The position numbers and the translations under genes were made by a program. This document shows, piece by piece, positions 29,619 through 42,439 of a stretch of DNA of 64,000 nucleotides. The stretch comes from Atrina japonica (taxonomy: Eukaryota; Mollusca; Bivalvia; Pterioida; Pinnidae): the NCBI GenBank assembly GCA_030159075.1, contig BROG01000005.1, positions 2,678,001 to 2,742,000 of the forward strand. The letters run 5' to 3'. The notes beneath the pieces were generated by a model. It had not been told where the DNA came from. It did not search any database and saw nothing but the letters and a program-made list of their open reading frames with translations. How positions within the stretch are numbered: the first letter of the stretch is position 1; each line of letters starts with the position of its first letter.

Positions 29619-30352
29619 GAGGTATCGCAATTTTTTATGATCAATGTAAGAAATTGTAAATCATCCTGGAATTAAGATTTCATTCAAGTTACTTCAAAAG
29701 AAAGTCATTCCTAGGCAGCCATTATAATGCTTTTTTTCATGTTAATTTTTAGCAGGCCAAATTACACTTGAATAAATATAAATATCAAATATGATTTTTC
29801 ATAAAAATCAATATATCATATTGCAAATGAATTTATGCATATATATTGTACAAAAAACATTTTTAGATTTCAATCAATATATTGAAAGTACATGTACAAA
29901 TATTAGAAATGAAAAGATTACACATTGATATCAATATGTCATATTGGAAATACATTTTCAATTTTCATGATATACATTTTGTACAACTTATATGTATCAA
30001 ACAGGACGTGTATTTCTTTCAATTCCAGAGCCATCATTTCGATATATAAGTGTCTTACTTATGAGGTGTGCCTTTACACTTTTGTCTTTGCTACAGAACT
30101 GTAAAATCTCAATTCAATATTTACCGTAACTTTTGTATATTTAGTTTATGACATCTTTATAACAATTTTTACCATGTATTTACTTTAGTTTGAAATAATT
30201 TAGAAACTGTTGTCACAGAGACAATGTGCATATATGAAAACTGAATATAGTTTGTATTGTTCAAAAGAGATATCATTACAAATGTAATTTGTTTACTGCG
30301 TCATCATCTTTAATTATTGCTAATAAAAAATAAATGCAAATCAATAACAGTT

Positions 30353-30354
<2 letters not shown>

Positions 30355-30415
<61 letters not shown>
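30355..30415. repeat. (CT)n microsatellite
   Basis: About 30 uninterrupted CT units. Confidence 0.95.
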
Positions 30416-30418
<3 letters not shown>

Positions 30419-32670
30419 ATTTTTATCGAATACAGGTTGTTCAAGACATTTGAAATGGCATAGTTTAGTTGGAGTAAAACTGGATGCAATATATTTTACT
30501 TCGCTTGAGTGAAAAGCTCTAGAAACTACAAATCATTGAGTAAGTTATTCTAAGGGAAATATTAGCATTTGAAATAAAGTCTAACGAATCCCCAAAGGAG
30601 ATCCGTAGATCATGTATCATGGAATTTAAAAACATGGTTTAATTTTCAAATATAGCATAACTATACAACATTCATCAATTTTCTTGATCAACTGCAATGA
30701 AGTATATATGGTGCCAGTTTTCAGAAACATAAACGTCTGAGGAAAAATGTCGTCTGCATCAGTACTTCATTTTATTCTTTCTTTTTGTCGTCTGCTGAAC
30801 TCTTTGTGCCTCACTGTGCAGATCTATGATCTGTTTTATCGCCTTATTGTTCAGTAAATATGTCAGTTGTATACAACTTAACATATGGCTATGTTCAGTA
30901 CTTTGAAAAACATGGTTTCAGAATATCAGGTTTCACAATAAAGACTCTTGCATTTGCAAATTTAATTTAATCTAAAGATAACTGGAAGTCTTAAACTTGA
31001 CTACGATATACACGTATATAGACAGCACAGATTAGAGTGGGTCTGTTATCTATATCAAACAGTATCTAGTGTATATAAACTAATCTACCACCTGTACGAT
31101 AGACAAGATAAGATTATATAGCACAATATCATTATCTTCACCTGGTCTTTAACTGTTTATTCTATCTATTTCCTTGCAGAACCTTTCCAGAACTCCCTCA
31201 CGGTTTTCTTATGTGCGCTCGTATATCAAACAAATTATCTTATTATTCACAAGAGAAAACGCCATTTTATTGGTTACAGCAACTCTCGTAACATGGAAAT
31301 TGTGTAAATTCGGTAACAGACCTACATAACACCAAACAACAAGCTTCTTTAAACCAATCATTAGTGAACTGGGACATTGTTCAGAAATTTATTTTTGTAT
31401 TTCAATAGTTTCAATAAATATTTCTCCTCCCCTTAATTGTATTGATTAATATTGATGTTGGTTGTATTGTATGAGATTTGCACGTGGTGACGATTGTCAT
31501 AGTCTTTCGTCTGTCGTCCTTTTCACATTTGTGACTTTTTCATTCGACCAAATTTGGTTACAAGCTTACATACCTATAGGAATATAATATTTCGAATTTT
31601 CTGCTAAGGTTGCAAGGCCAAACAGTGATTGGTCCTGTTCTATGTAATTTCCTGTACCTGGATACATTACTGAAACAAACGTTTTTATGTGGTTTTAATG
31701 TTCTAGAGTTGCTTTACTTCGTGGCCCCTATGTGTAAGTTACTGTACAGCGGGATGGGGACAATATTCCGAAAAAGCAATTGTATGTCGTCTCTTTAAAA
31801 AAATTATTCAACTGTTTATAGGCATATGCATTTGTCTACTTTTTGTATTGACATATGAATTTGGAAGTTCAATTCATTTGCGCAACATATCACAAACGAA
31901 AGCGATGGCAGATATGTTTTTAATAACTTTGTTGGAAATTTTGTGAATTAGTGCAATGGTTCGGAAAGTTTCAACTTCTGAAGACATAAAACGTGAATTT
32001 TCTCAAAGACGTTACCTGTTTGTATATATATTTGCATATGGTTTGCATAAGTTTTTGAGTGTTATAATCGCAAACTTACCGATGCTTTTGAAACCTAAAA
32101 TGTCAATCATTTCAAAGACTAGGCTTTAGACATAATGCATGAAAGAATCTTAGGGGGGGGTGAAATGGTTTAAATGGAAATGGTTTTGTAAAGTTTCAAT
32201 TCAGTGTGTTAAAGATCATAAAAATGTCGTTTCACTAAAAACAAGAAGCCTAATGACCTTAACGGCCAACCGAGGGGAAAATAATACCCAGATTTTGTCC
32301 CTTTTGGAGTACCTATGGGTACTAGCCCCTCTCATTTGTAAACTTTATATTACTTCCTATGGGAATAGTTTCTCCAAAGTTTGGTTTAAATTGAACCATA
32401 AATTCTTAAGAAGTAAAAAATGTCCAGAAGTTGAAGAGAGTTACTAAGTGTCTGTATCCTTCAACTTTGATCCTATGACCTTGAAACGTTGTCAAAATGA
32501 TCTTAGATACTTCCTAACAGCTCATATCCTTGTATACAAAACGCCAATCAGATTTGAGGTATGAAATCATTTCTATAAAATTGCACCCTATATTATCAAA
32601 GCGCCGCACTGTGGCTCGTTTTGGGACAGGTTTAGTTTTCATCCATACACTTTGTAAATATAAACATAAT

Positions 32671-32860
32671 TTGATTTGATTTGATTTGATTTTTTGTTTT
32701 ACGCCATACTCAACAATCTTTTAGTCATATGATAGCGTCCAGTTTTTATTGGCAAACTTTCCCATTTAATTCGAAATGATCCTAGCGGGATTCAAACCAG
32801 AGGTGAAAGACCTTGTGATTTAAAGCACAATGCTCTAACCACTCGGCCACGGGGCCCCTC
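32671..32860 (-). mobile_element. SINE family B with 13-bp target duplications
   Basis: ATATAAACATAAT occurs at 32658-32670 and again at 32861-32873. Reverse strand: head GGGGCCCCGTGGCCGAGTGG with TTAGAGCA (A box), B-box-like GGTTTGAATCCC and tail of AATCAAATCAAATC units. 190 bp. Confidence 0.88.
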
Positions 32861-32939
32861 ATATAAACATAATAATCATGCATACAAAATTTGATAGTCA
32901 ATTGATCATTGGTTTGTGAGAAGATTTTTAGCTCGCCGG

Positions 32940-33330
32940 GACTAAAGTCCTCCTTTATATTTCACATATTGATTCCTATTACAAGAGCTTTCATTTTGGT
33001 ACCTTGACTTTTGACCTAGTGACCTTGGACTTTGCCCTACTTTTTTAAACTTTGACCTTGCCTATAGCTTTTAAATCATGAGAGTTTTGGCTTTGATATT
33101 TCACATATTTTTCTTATTTCCAGAGTTTTCATTTGGTACTTTGACGTTTCACCTGGTGACCTTGACCTTGGAATTTGACCTACTTTTTCAAAACATCGGC
33201 TATAGCTTTAAACCATGAAGGATATGGCGTTGATATTTTACATACATATTTCTTATGACCAGAGCTATCATTTGTTACCTTGATTTTTGACCTAGTGACC
33301 TTGACATTGGACTTTGACCTACTTTTCAAA
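32940..33330. repeat. 138-bp tandem repeat rich in TGACCT
   Basis: Three diverged units, each with a CATTTGGTACCTTGAC-like block followed by TTTGACCTAGTGACCTTG-like words. Confidence 0.75.
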
Positions 33331-33989
33331 ATGTTTAACCTGAGCTGAAAAAATCTAAATATTTACCGGTCCTTTGACCTTATAACCTGACAGTTGTGGG
33401 TCAAATACTATTTTGAAAATTTACATTTCGGAGAGCTTTATTTTCTTCTGACCTCTTAAAAAAGATGGAGGCCTAGGATGTTCTCGTCTTTTTGGGGACC
33501 CCTGTGGTCCTAGCACCTTTCCATTTGAAAGCGTAATGCAGCTCCACGTCAGGCTACTTCCTGTAAAGCTTTGTTAGTTTAATTGGCCCAAAATTATAAG
33601 AAGAATATTTTGAAATATATCAAACTGATCTGTAAATTATCCTTTGATATAAAAGTTTAAAACCATTTATATGTCATTAGAAGTGCACATTCAAGACTCG
33701 TTTATAAAAATGTTTCAATTTAATTCAAAAAAAATTTGTAGGTATTGACTTGACAATGTATATCAAATTTGAAAGAAAACTAATCATTGGTCTTTTGAGA
33801 TGTACCAAGTTTTGACTCCCTTTAACACCCCCCCCTATAGAGTCCCTATGGGTTCTAGGCTCTTTTCATTTGCAATTTTAAAAATATATCATCTTTTAGA
33901 GATTTAGACTTCTTATACAATGCTGACCATATTTGCCAGGTAAGCAACTAAAAGTCTGTTGGGCTTCTTCTTGTCTATTCAGATATTGC

Positions 33990-34625
33990 CAAGCTGTGAA
34001 CACAATATAGTTAAACTGTGTGCACAATAAAGTCAAACTGTGCACACAATATAGTTAAAATGCATACAAATATAAGTCAATTGTGCACACAATAAAGTTA
34101 AACTACACATTATAGCTTAAATGTGTGCACAAAAGTCAAACTGCACTCAGTACAGCTAAATTACACACAATAGTTAAACTGTGCATACAATACAGCTTAA
34201 CTGTGTGAATAAAAGTTAAACTGTGCACAGTTAATTTGTGTGCACAATATAACTAACCTATGCACACAATATAGCTAAATTGTGCACACAATATAATTTA
34301 ACTATACACTGCACACAATATAGTTAAAATGTGCGCACAATATAGTTAAACTGCACAATATAACTAAACTGCACATTGTGCACACAATATAGTTAACTGT
34401 TTGCACAATTTAACTAATCTGCATACAATATAGTTAAACTGTGCACACAATATAAATAAACTGCAATCATAACTCAACTGTGCACAAGTTAAACCGTTTA
34501 CACAATATAACTAAGCTGCACATAATATAGTTAAACTGCACAATATAGCTGAACTTTGTCCTTATATAGTTAAACTGTACATAATGTAGCTAAACTTTAC
34601 AATATTAGCTAATCTGTGAATCGCT
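33990..34625. repeat. Irregular minisatellite, about 22-bp units
   Basis: Many copies of AGTTAAACTGTGCACACAAT with variable spacing. Alternating purine-pyrimidine GTGCACAC words recur. Confidence 0.9.
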
Positions 34626-34762
34626 CATTTATATAAGATATAAAAATAAAGGAACAAATAATACGAATTATAGAAAAGGAGTATTAATCTTAATACAATA
34701 TTCAATAACCCTGTTTATCACGTTTCCATTTTTTAATTGTTAGGGTTCAATATACTAAAAGG

Positions 34763-35469
34763 TAATCAAAGTACTGAAAGTACTAATACGAGTTGATGGC
34801 AATCGTTAGTTTTAATGAGGTATAATACACACGGTATATCGAATACTTTTTAATTCGGTAAAAAGGTAACAAAAAATCAGGGCAGACATTTGGTCTAACG
34901 TGGGTACTGATGGCTTATTTATTATGCAACAAACTACATAGATCAGCGATATGATTATAAAATATTGTGCTTTTAAACATCGTTTCATCGACATTAAATT
35001 TCTATGTGACAGGGCAGTATTATACCCTAACGCTATACTTCCTATCAATAGCCTTAAATCTCTAGGTCAATACGTGTAGGCCTACATGTAAAGCATTTTC
35101 CAAACTTCAAAGACTGTCGTGACGTTCTCATCAGTTAAGATTTATAAATTTATAATATCTTAAAATTCATAAAGGACGCCGATCTGACCTTTGATAGCAT
35201 ATATTTCAACAAGTCTTGCAGACCTATATTTTTAGCGAATTGCTACTATATTTTCGTCATTTTAAAAGGCAAAAATATGCAAATACCCGTGATTTAGAAA
35301 TTTCAATCTTGAAGTTGAATTTATGTTGCTGAAATGCACCTACATGTGTAATTTTGCGTCAATATAATGTGTTATTAACACCATAGTGCATAATGTGCTT
35401 CGACTTGTTTCCAATGAACAACTTAGCATAACATAACTGCGTTGATGTTCCATCAACTCGTAAAAATCA
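34763..35469 (-). mobile_element. Non-autonomous TIR element, short copy
   Basis: Reverse-oriented relative of 9121-10503. TACGAGTTGATGG at the left and CCATCAACTCGTA at the right are perfect 13-bp inverted repeats. Left edge TAATCAAAGTACTGAAAGTA recurs alone at 42776. Confidence 0.75.
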
Positions 35470-36665
35470 CTGGCTTTAAAAACGTGAAACCATGATAAAC
35501 AAATTGACAATCAACAGCTGATCAATTTGGAGATTGAATTCATCATCATTTTAATATTGTAAAACGCCTGTCATTAGGAGTAGTTTACTGCTTTAGTACA
35601 TAAAATGTGCAGAAGACACATAAAAGGTATCCGATACTGCTACTGGTCCGTGTTGTCGCAACAAACATGCATAAACCTGTTAAACCACCCCAGGAGGCAG
35701 TTTGAATGGTTTAATGAACTAGTTTGGGTTTAGTATAAAAAAAATTTAAAAAACCAGTTCTAGTTCAGAACCAGTTTAAATCCAGTTTATGTAACAAATG
35801 GAAAGTTTACTAAACTGGTTCAAATCTAACACCAGTTTCTGCAGAACAAATTCGCCCTAAATTTCAGTTTCTTTCTGAAATGTTGGCCCTACATATCGGT
35901 AAGACATTTTGTTTGAATTTTCTCATTCAATATAAAAATTTAATTGTAAACGACCATTGGATCAAAGTGTACAAGATTTCCTTTTGTATTAACATCAGTT
36001 AAAAGACAATTTAATCATCGATATCTAATTCTTTTTACACAGAATGAATGCACCATTTTCATCACGTCTCCCCCCCTCCCTTCACAATAAAAACCTTTAC
36101 ACCCCTTCTTTGATAATTCCTGGATCTTGAATGATATTTTACACTACACTTAATATTTTTCTGTTTCATGGTGGCAGAGAGAACCCAGTTACAATGTACC
36201 TGGCAAGAGGACACCAGCCTTCCACAAGTAAACTAGCGAACTTTCACACAAAAATCAGATTAGGTTCCAGTGGGACTCGAACTTGCGCTGACCAAATGAC
36301 TTCATGGTACACGCGTTGCCTTAACTACTGGGGCCACAGCAGATCTGGAGTAAAATGCTACAAATACTCATGTCATGTAGGGTCTTCTTCAGATGCAAAA
36401 AAAACAAAAATTCTATGATTGCCGTGTCGAGTATCATCACTTTTATAAAGACACTACTAATTCTAGGTGAAATGCCTTCAAATTTGACCCGTATTATGGG
36501 ACTTGACCACCAAAACTTGGTTTCAAGGAGGAACTTTCAATGTATCAGTGCCATGTCCAGAATTTTTATCAGCATATTTGACCTCATTTCACCAACAGCA
36601 TTTCTCCAAACTCAGATGCATAAACAAAATGATGTAAACTAACATTAAGATTATAAAAAATGTGT
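35470..36665. other. Gene-free region before calreticulin 3' end
   Basis: A run of ACCAGTTT/AACTGGTT words near 35720-35840 forms a diffuse repeat. A SINE remnant lies at 36131-36350. Nothing else recognised. Confidence 0.55.
36131..36350 (-). mobile_element. SINE family B copy
   Basis: Reverse-strand copy: ATTTTACACTACACTTAATA, AACCCAGTTACAATGTACCT, GACTCGAACTTGCG (B-box region) and CTTAACTACTGGGGCCACA (head). Confidence 0.7.
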
Positions 36666-37125
36666 TTTATTTCCATTTTCATTTTGGTCATAAACACCCA
36701 TTTTAATTAAACCAGAGACCTTGATAATTTAATCATGTTCAAACAGTTATAAATAACAAATATTTGGGGTTTTTCTTGTATATTTGATACAACAATAGAT
36801 ACAGACATTAAAGACTCAATACTTCTCACAAGAAAATCATGAAGAGCTCTGGTTACAGCAAAATATATTCCCCAATTGCTAAAACCCAATCATACATTAA
36901 CAGGTATCCCAGGCACACAATTGTACACTCGCACACATACAAATACACATAAAACATAAAACAAAGTGAAGTTATGTTGTCATGTAGAATTGGATGAAAT
37001 GATGAAATCTGTATCCTTTATGGTGTTAAGACTGTAATTTTTGGAAGATCTGAAGAAACAGCTGTCAAATAGTTCTTCAAACCCCTTTTTTAAAAGTAAA
37101 TTTGAAAACACTAGAAAGTTATAAT
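36666..37125 (-). other. Calr: Calreticulin 3' untranslated region
   Basis: About 460 nt from the stop codon to AATAAA read on the - strand (TTTATT at 36666-36671), the first canonical poly(A) signal in a suitable place. Confidence 0.6.
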
Positions 37126-37164
37126 CTATAGTTCATCGTGCCCTTGTTCCTCATCGTCATCATC
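37126..37164 (-). CDS. Calr: Calreticulin exon 10, HDEL and stop
   Basis: Encodes [12 protein letters not shown] and TAG. HDEL is a KDEL-receptor retrieval signal. Confidence 0.95.
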   Translation of the reverse strand, partial: DDDDEEQGHDEL

Positions 37165-40100
37165 CTGAAATTTAAAAAAAATATATATGGTTACATCACA
37201 GTACCACCAAGAAATTTAAGAAACATGTACAAACCATAAACCCATATTTTAAAACTATTTACTATATCTACAATATTTAACTTTTCTCAAATGATTATCT
37301 TTAACCCAACATAATTTCTTTCCAGTGTGTTTTCATCCATTCCGTGACTTCAGGTTTTATTTCTATCAATAGATCGTAAATCAGAGTATCAAGTGAAACT
37401 AAAAGACCAAAATTTTACAGAAATTAATAGTAGCTACTATTTTGACATGATTTGAGAAAGATAAAAAGGTCTCCTGATGATAGTTAAAAATCACATCAAC
37501 ACTGACAAAATTTTTACATAAATGGTAGACATGTCAAAAATCCCTAAATAATGCCAGGATGTGTAGCTCATTATCTCATTCACTACGCATGGCTTGTGTA
37601 ATCGAGACATGCTGGCATTTCATGTAAATATGACCTGTATACGTGGTCTTTAAATTCATTCAGCAAGGTTCAACATTAAGGTATGTCCAGTTGTCTGGGA
37701 CAAGTAGATTTACTTCTAACTTGCCTGAAAGGACAAGTGAAATTGCTGAAGACAAAAATTAATTCAATTTATTTATTCTTGTTTGAACACAAAATTATAT
37801 CGTTGAACATTACACAATTTCCGGACAAGTTATTTCTGCATTCAAACAAGTACATTTAAATTCTACATGTCCTGGCTTGTGAAAATTTGTCCAAACGTAT
37901 TTTCTATTTCTCTTTTCTGCAGAATCCAACAGTACAATTTGTACATGCTGACTTTCTTCTATGTGACATTCTCTTTTGTAAACAAAAGATGATTGCACAA
38001 TGAGTAACCCAAAAATAGAGTAAGCATAGGTCAACTGAATAATGAATCCATTCCTGTCAAGTACCTGACAGCAATTCATTTTGAGTATAAAACATAAGAA
38101 ACCGCAATTCAAATTTTTTTTTTATTTAAAGTATAGTTTAGTACTTAACAAATGGAGATATTCTCATAAAAATTAATATTATGAAAATTCTACCTATTAT
38201 CAACTCCAGCATTCTATTTTTGACAATTTTTAAACTGTTTTTAGGGTTTTTTATGCAAAAGTTTAAACCGCCATCTGTATGTTTTGTTGACAAGCCTGCA
38301 AAGTTTTATACATAACAATAATAGAATCTATAAATAATCTACCTTTCCATCCGCTTCTTCATCATCATCTTCATCATCACCACCATCATCATCTTTTTTG
38401 TCTCCTAAATGAATATCAAATAATTCAATACCTGATCAACTTTGTGTATATAACTGTACAATTATTTAATTTGAACAAGAATAGTTAATGGTATTCATCA
38501 ATTTTACCTAGAAAAAAATTCAATTTTGACATTTGCAATTTATAACAGAGAAAATATTGCAAATTTGTCCAGAACAGTAATTTCAGAGCATTTAATTACT
38601 CAATACCTGGTAATTTCCCCTCTTTAATTTTCAAAAAATTTTGTCTTATAAATGAGAGGGCAGATTTTTTCAAAGTAAGCAATTGAAGAACTCCAACACA
38701 TACATGAGAATATGGTGAATTAGGGCGAATCTAGATAGGTTTATATGCTTTTTGTTGTAAAAGATTGAAAACAACCAATATAACCAAAAGGGAAATTTTC
38801 TAGGTATACAGTAAACATATCAACTTCGGTGAATTATTTATCCATAGATATTAAAACAGATGATTAAACTTAAAGAGACATGAGCTGTGTTTACAAAAAA
38901 AAAAAATTTTCACTTTTTTTTCTACTTTTACTTGATGTACAATAATGAGTGCTATACATGTGCATAAAAATTCTCATATTTCTAAATAGTTTTGAAAATA
39001 AGGTCAGGTCCAGTGTGGTAATCATATACAAATAATAAGATTGAGTTAGTCAATTGCAAGTGAAAAAGTGCCAAAACTGGGTTTCTCAAGCAACTGTTAC
39101 AAAATACACAGGAATTTTGGAATTCTTATGCTTGTGTATCTCTCTTTTTTGTTATTGTATATCAATCCAAGTAGTATAATAGAGATATTTTTAAAATAAA
39201 ATAGAGCTAATGCCCCTTTAAACAAATGTAGCGGTGCACAGGGTGTCAGCCCCACGTTGGGTGCCAAATGTAACGGGCGAGGAAAAATTTGTGGCCAGAC
39301 CGGGAATCAAACCCAGGACCTTCCTAACATTAGCAGGATGCTCTTGCCACCCAAGCTATCCTGGCTGATACCCTCTGCATCGCTACACTTATCTTTGTAC
39401 AGCAAATCATGTGTCAGTGGCTAGTAATGTCTCGGCATACAAACCTTCCTCCTCCTTTCTCTTCTTTTCTTCTTCCTCTCTCTTTTTTCTGTCTTCTTCA
39501 TCTAGCTCATCTTTCATTTTCTTTTCAGCATCTTTATTTTTTCCCCAGTGCTCGCTTGCATGGTCTTCTGCTTGTTTTATATCATCTGTGACAATTATGT
39601 TGTCAAATATTGTGCCAGATTTGACCTGCAAAAGCAAACATTCTAGATTTGATTTGTTTAACATTATATTTCTTACAAATGAGGATAACATGAACTATTA
39701 TGTACTGTGACTTTAGGCAATTATTTTCTGTATATAGCAATCAACAAGAATCTAATTTGTTATTAACAAAATACAGTGAAACTTGTATATAACAACCTCC
39801 TAAGAGAAACAAGAAAATTTGTCTTTAATGTCCTTTATATAGAGGTTGATTTGTACTCAAATGGTACTACTGGGGACAGCAAAAGCAATCTCTGTAACCG
39901 GATGGTCTTTACACACAAGTGATCACTAAATCAGGCTTTCCTGTATTACAAAAAATGGAATCCCAAACAAAGGTGCCAAAATGAGTATACAAACAAAATT
40001 TCACCTCACCTGCCATAAATCAAAGCCAACAGCACCAATATCATCAAACTTATAAAGTTTATCATCTGCAGTGTATTCAGGATTATCAATTTCTGGATGA

Positions 40101-42379
40101 ACCCATTTTCCTTTGAAACTTGGATTGTCAATCTGCTTGGGTTTCCATTCTCCCTAAAGAATAAACAATAAACAATGAAATATGCAACACGCTTGACTGG
40201 AAATCGAGGATTAGTAGTAAACTCCCCTCCCGTAATCAAGAGGCCCCTGGCTCTACTGGTAGAGAATAACTGGAAGGTCTCTTAGGAAGTATACTTCAAT
40301 TGCTGATTGATTGATAAAATTATTTAAAATTAGCAGCACTCAGAAGCCACAATTGCTCACCTGGACTTTGGGGGGGGGGCTTTAACAGATGATTAAATAT
40401 TACAAACTTGTATATGAATGCTTCAGAAATTGAATATGTAATGTATATACATGCATCAGAAAGTTGAATTTTGACAAAAAATAAAGCAGTCTTGACCTTC
40501 CTAAAGCAATTTCTTTTCATATTTGTCATAAATGTAGTCCTATAACTAGATGTGAAATAGGAATTAAAAACACACCTGTCTGGGAGGGCAACTCATTAGA
40601 GAAATTTGGTTGTCCCCAACTGAATTCACTAGTCATCCGAAAAAAGGAAAAATAATAAAATCATTTAAGAAAATAACAAGGGTCATGGAGGACCCCAGAA
40701 GCTCTGGATAAAATAGTGCAAAATTCTGCATTCTTGTAATTTCCTGTCACCTAAAATTATTCCAAAAAGTTTTTCCTGTATTTTATTTCACTTAAATTTG
40801 CCATTTTGGCAATAAAGTTTGGGGGTGAATTTTCTTCCCCACAACCCCAAGATTGCCGAAGTGAACTTTGTCGCTCAAATTTTGCTTAAGGCTGCAATGT
40901 TTTCTAAGGACAGCAATTGGGTCTTCAATGCCAAATGGGCATATGACAATCATCCCATAAAACCAGTTGTAATACTTTGAACCACAAATTTAATAGATGG
41001 AAACCATGTGTAATTAATTTTTCTGCAAAAGAGTTCTCTTAGTCATTGGGTAACTAAGTATCAAATACCCCTCTAAGGAGATTGCCCTTTGATTTAACAC
41101 TGTTTACAGAAGAGTGGGCTTTCACATTAACCTAAAATATCCCATTATTTTTTTATAAGTTTGCAAAGAACATGAAGTAATAATCAATACATTATTGCAT
41201 TACTAAAAAGAGTTGTCCCCCCCTTTTTTTTACAGATAAAGAAAATTCAATGCAAAATTATCAAGATGCACACCTAAATATAAATTCAAATATATGACAT
41301 CCATACCTTGTAGTCTGGGTTATCAATCATTGGTGGTTCCCATTCTCCATCCATTTCATCATCCCAATCATCTGGTTTCTTGGCATCTGGGTCTGGGATG
41401 TGTTCTGGCTTGTCCCAGTCTTCTGGTTTGGAATCCTCGGGATCATCAATTTTCTCACGGTCGTCCCAGTCTTCTGGCTTTTTGGCCTGGGGATCCTAGA
41501 AATATGAAATTTTAAAGATAGAATAGTTTCTTTTTTCATATGGCATGGAATGATATCAATTGCATTTTACTGCATATTAGAATTGATTTACTTATAAAAT
41601 AGTATAAAAATAACATATACAACAAAGCAAAAACTAAATGAGAGTCAACATATTTTCACAGACCCCCTACATACAGCTGTCACTAGGTATCAGTCATCAA
41701 TGAGTGAACATCCGCCAAGTTAAATCTCTTTAATTACAAGGATGACCGATACCTGAAATGCATAAACACAGCAAATAAGTGAATGATTAGTTAAAAACTG
41801 ATACCTTAATTTTTTTGGGAGGGAGAAAATCCCAATCTTCTTCAAGTTGTCCACTCTCTACTTTTTCATTGTCAATTCTTACTTCATATGAGTTATCTGG
41901 ATTCACAATCAGTGTGTACAGATGGGAAAGCACATCATCCTAAATAAATAAAAAAAAAATCATACATTAACTTGTATCAGGTCGGTGTCATATTATACAC
42001 AAATGACTCAATAAAGGTATACGTCTTTTTAAAAGAAACAACAAGAAATTTACTGTCGAACTATACCTTAATAATACTTGCGGTCTACAGTGAAACCAAG
42101 TCTGGTCATGTTACAATCTGATCAAATAAATTTGTCTGCAACTGGATCGCAATTCATTGGTCCAAACACACATGATCTTGATCCATTTCTTTTGATGGAC
42201 TATTTGCCCATTAATCTAAGTAAATTTTTGTTTTATAACAATTATAATTAAAAGAATCAGCAACATAGTTATTGTTGATTCCTGTAGCATTGCAGACATT
42301 TTGAAATTGAAAAATAAATTACAGGTCAACCGGACCAGTGAATAAAGGAATAACACTGGTCAAAGGAATTTTTTATTAG

Positions 42380-42439
<60 letters not shown>

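Larger units (their letters stand above)
29323..32670. other. Gene-free region, middle part
   Basis: AT-rich. Contains a 90-bp MITE at 29529-29618 and a (CT)n tract at 30355-30415. The region from 32241 carries dispersed repeat sequence. No exon recognised. Confidence 0.6.
32241..33976. repeat. Compound dispersed repeat
   Basis: Flanked by ACAAGAAGCC and, inverted, GGGCTTCTTCTTGT. Inside, CCTATGGGTACTAG-like blocks recur near 32310, 33503 and 33848, and the SINE at 32671 is inserted. May be one old element or several. Confidence 0.4.
37165..39444 (-). other. Calreticulin introns 9 and 8 (excluding exon 9)
   Basis: Contains a MITE-like element at 38597-38813 and the tRNA-like TIR element at 39228-39386. 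The remainder is AT-rich and unrecognised. Confidence 0.55.

Noticed and set aside
39228..39386. Functional tRNA gene
   Set aside because: A- and B-box-like words are present but I could not close an acceptor stem, and the unit is bounded by inverted repeats.
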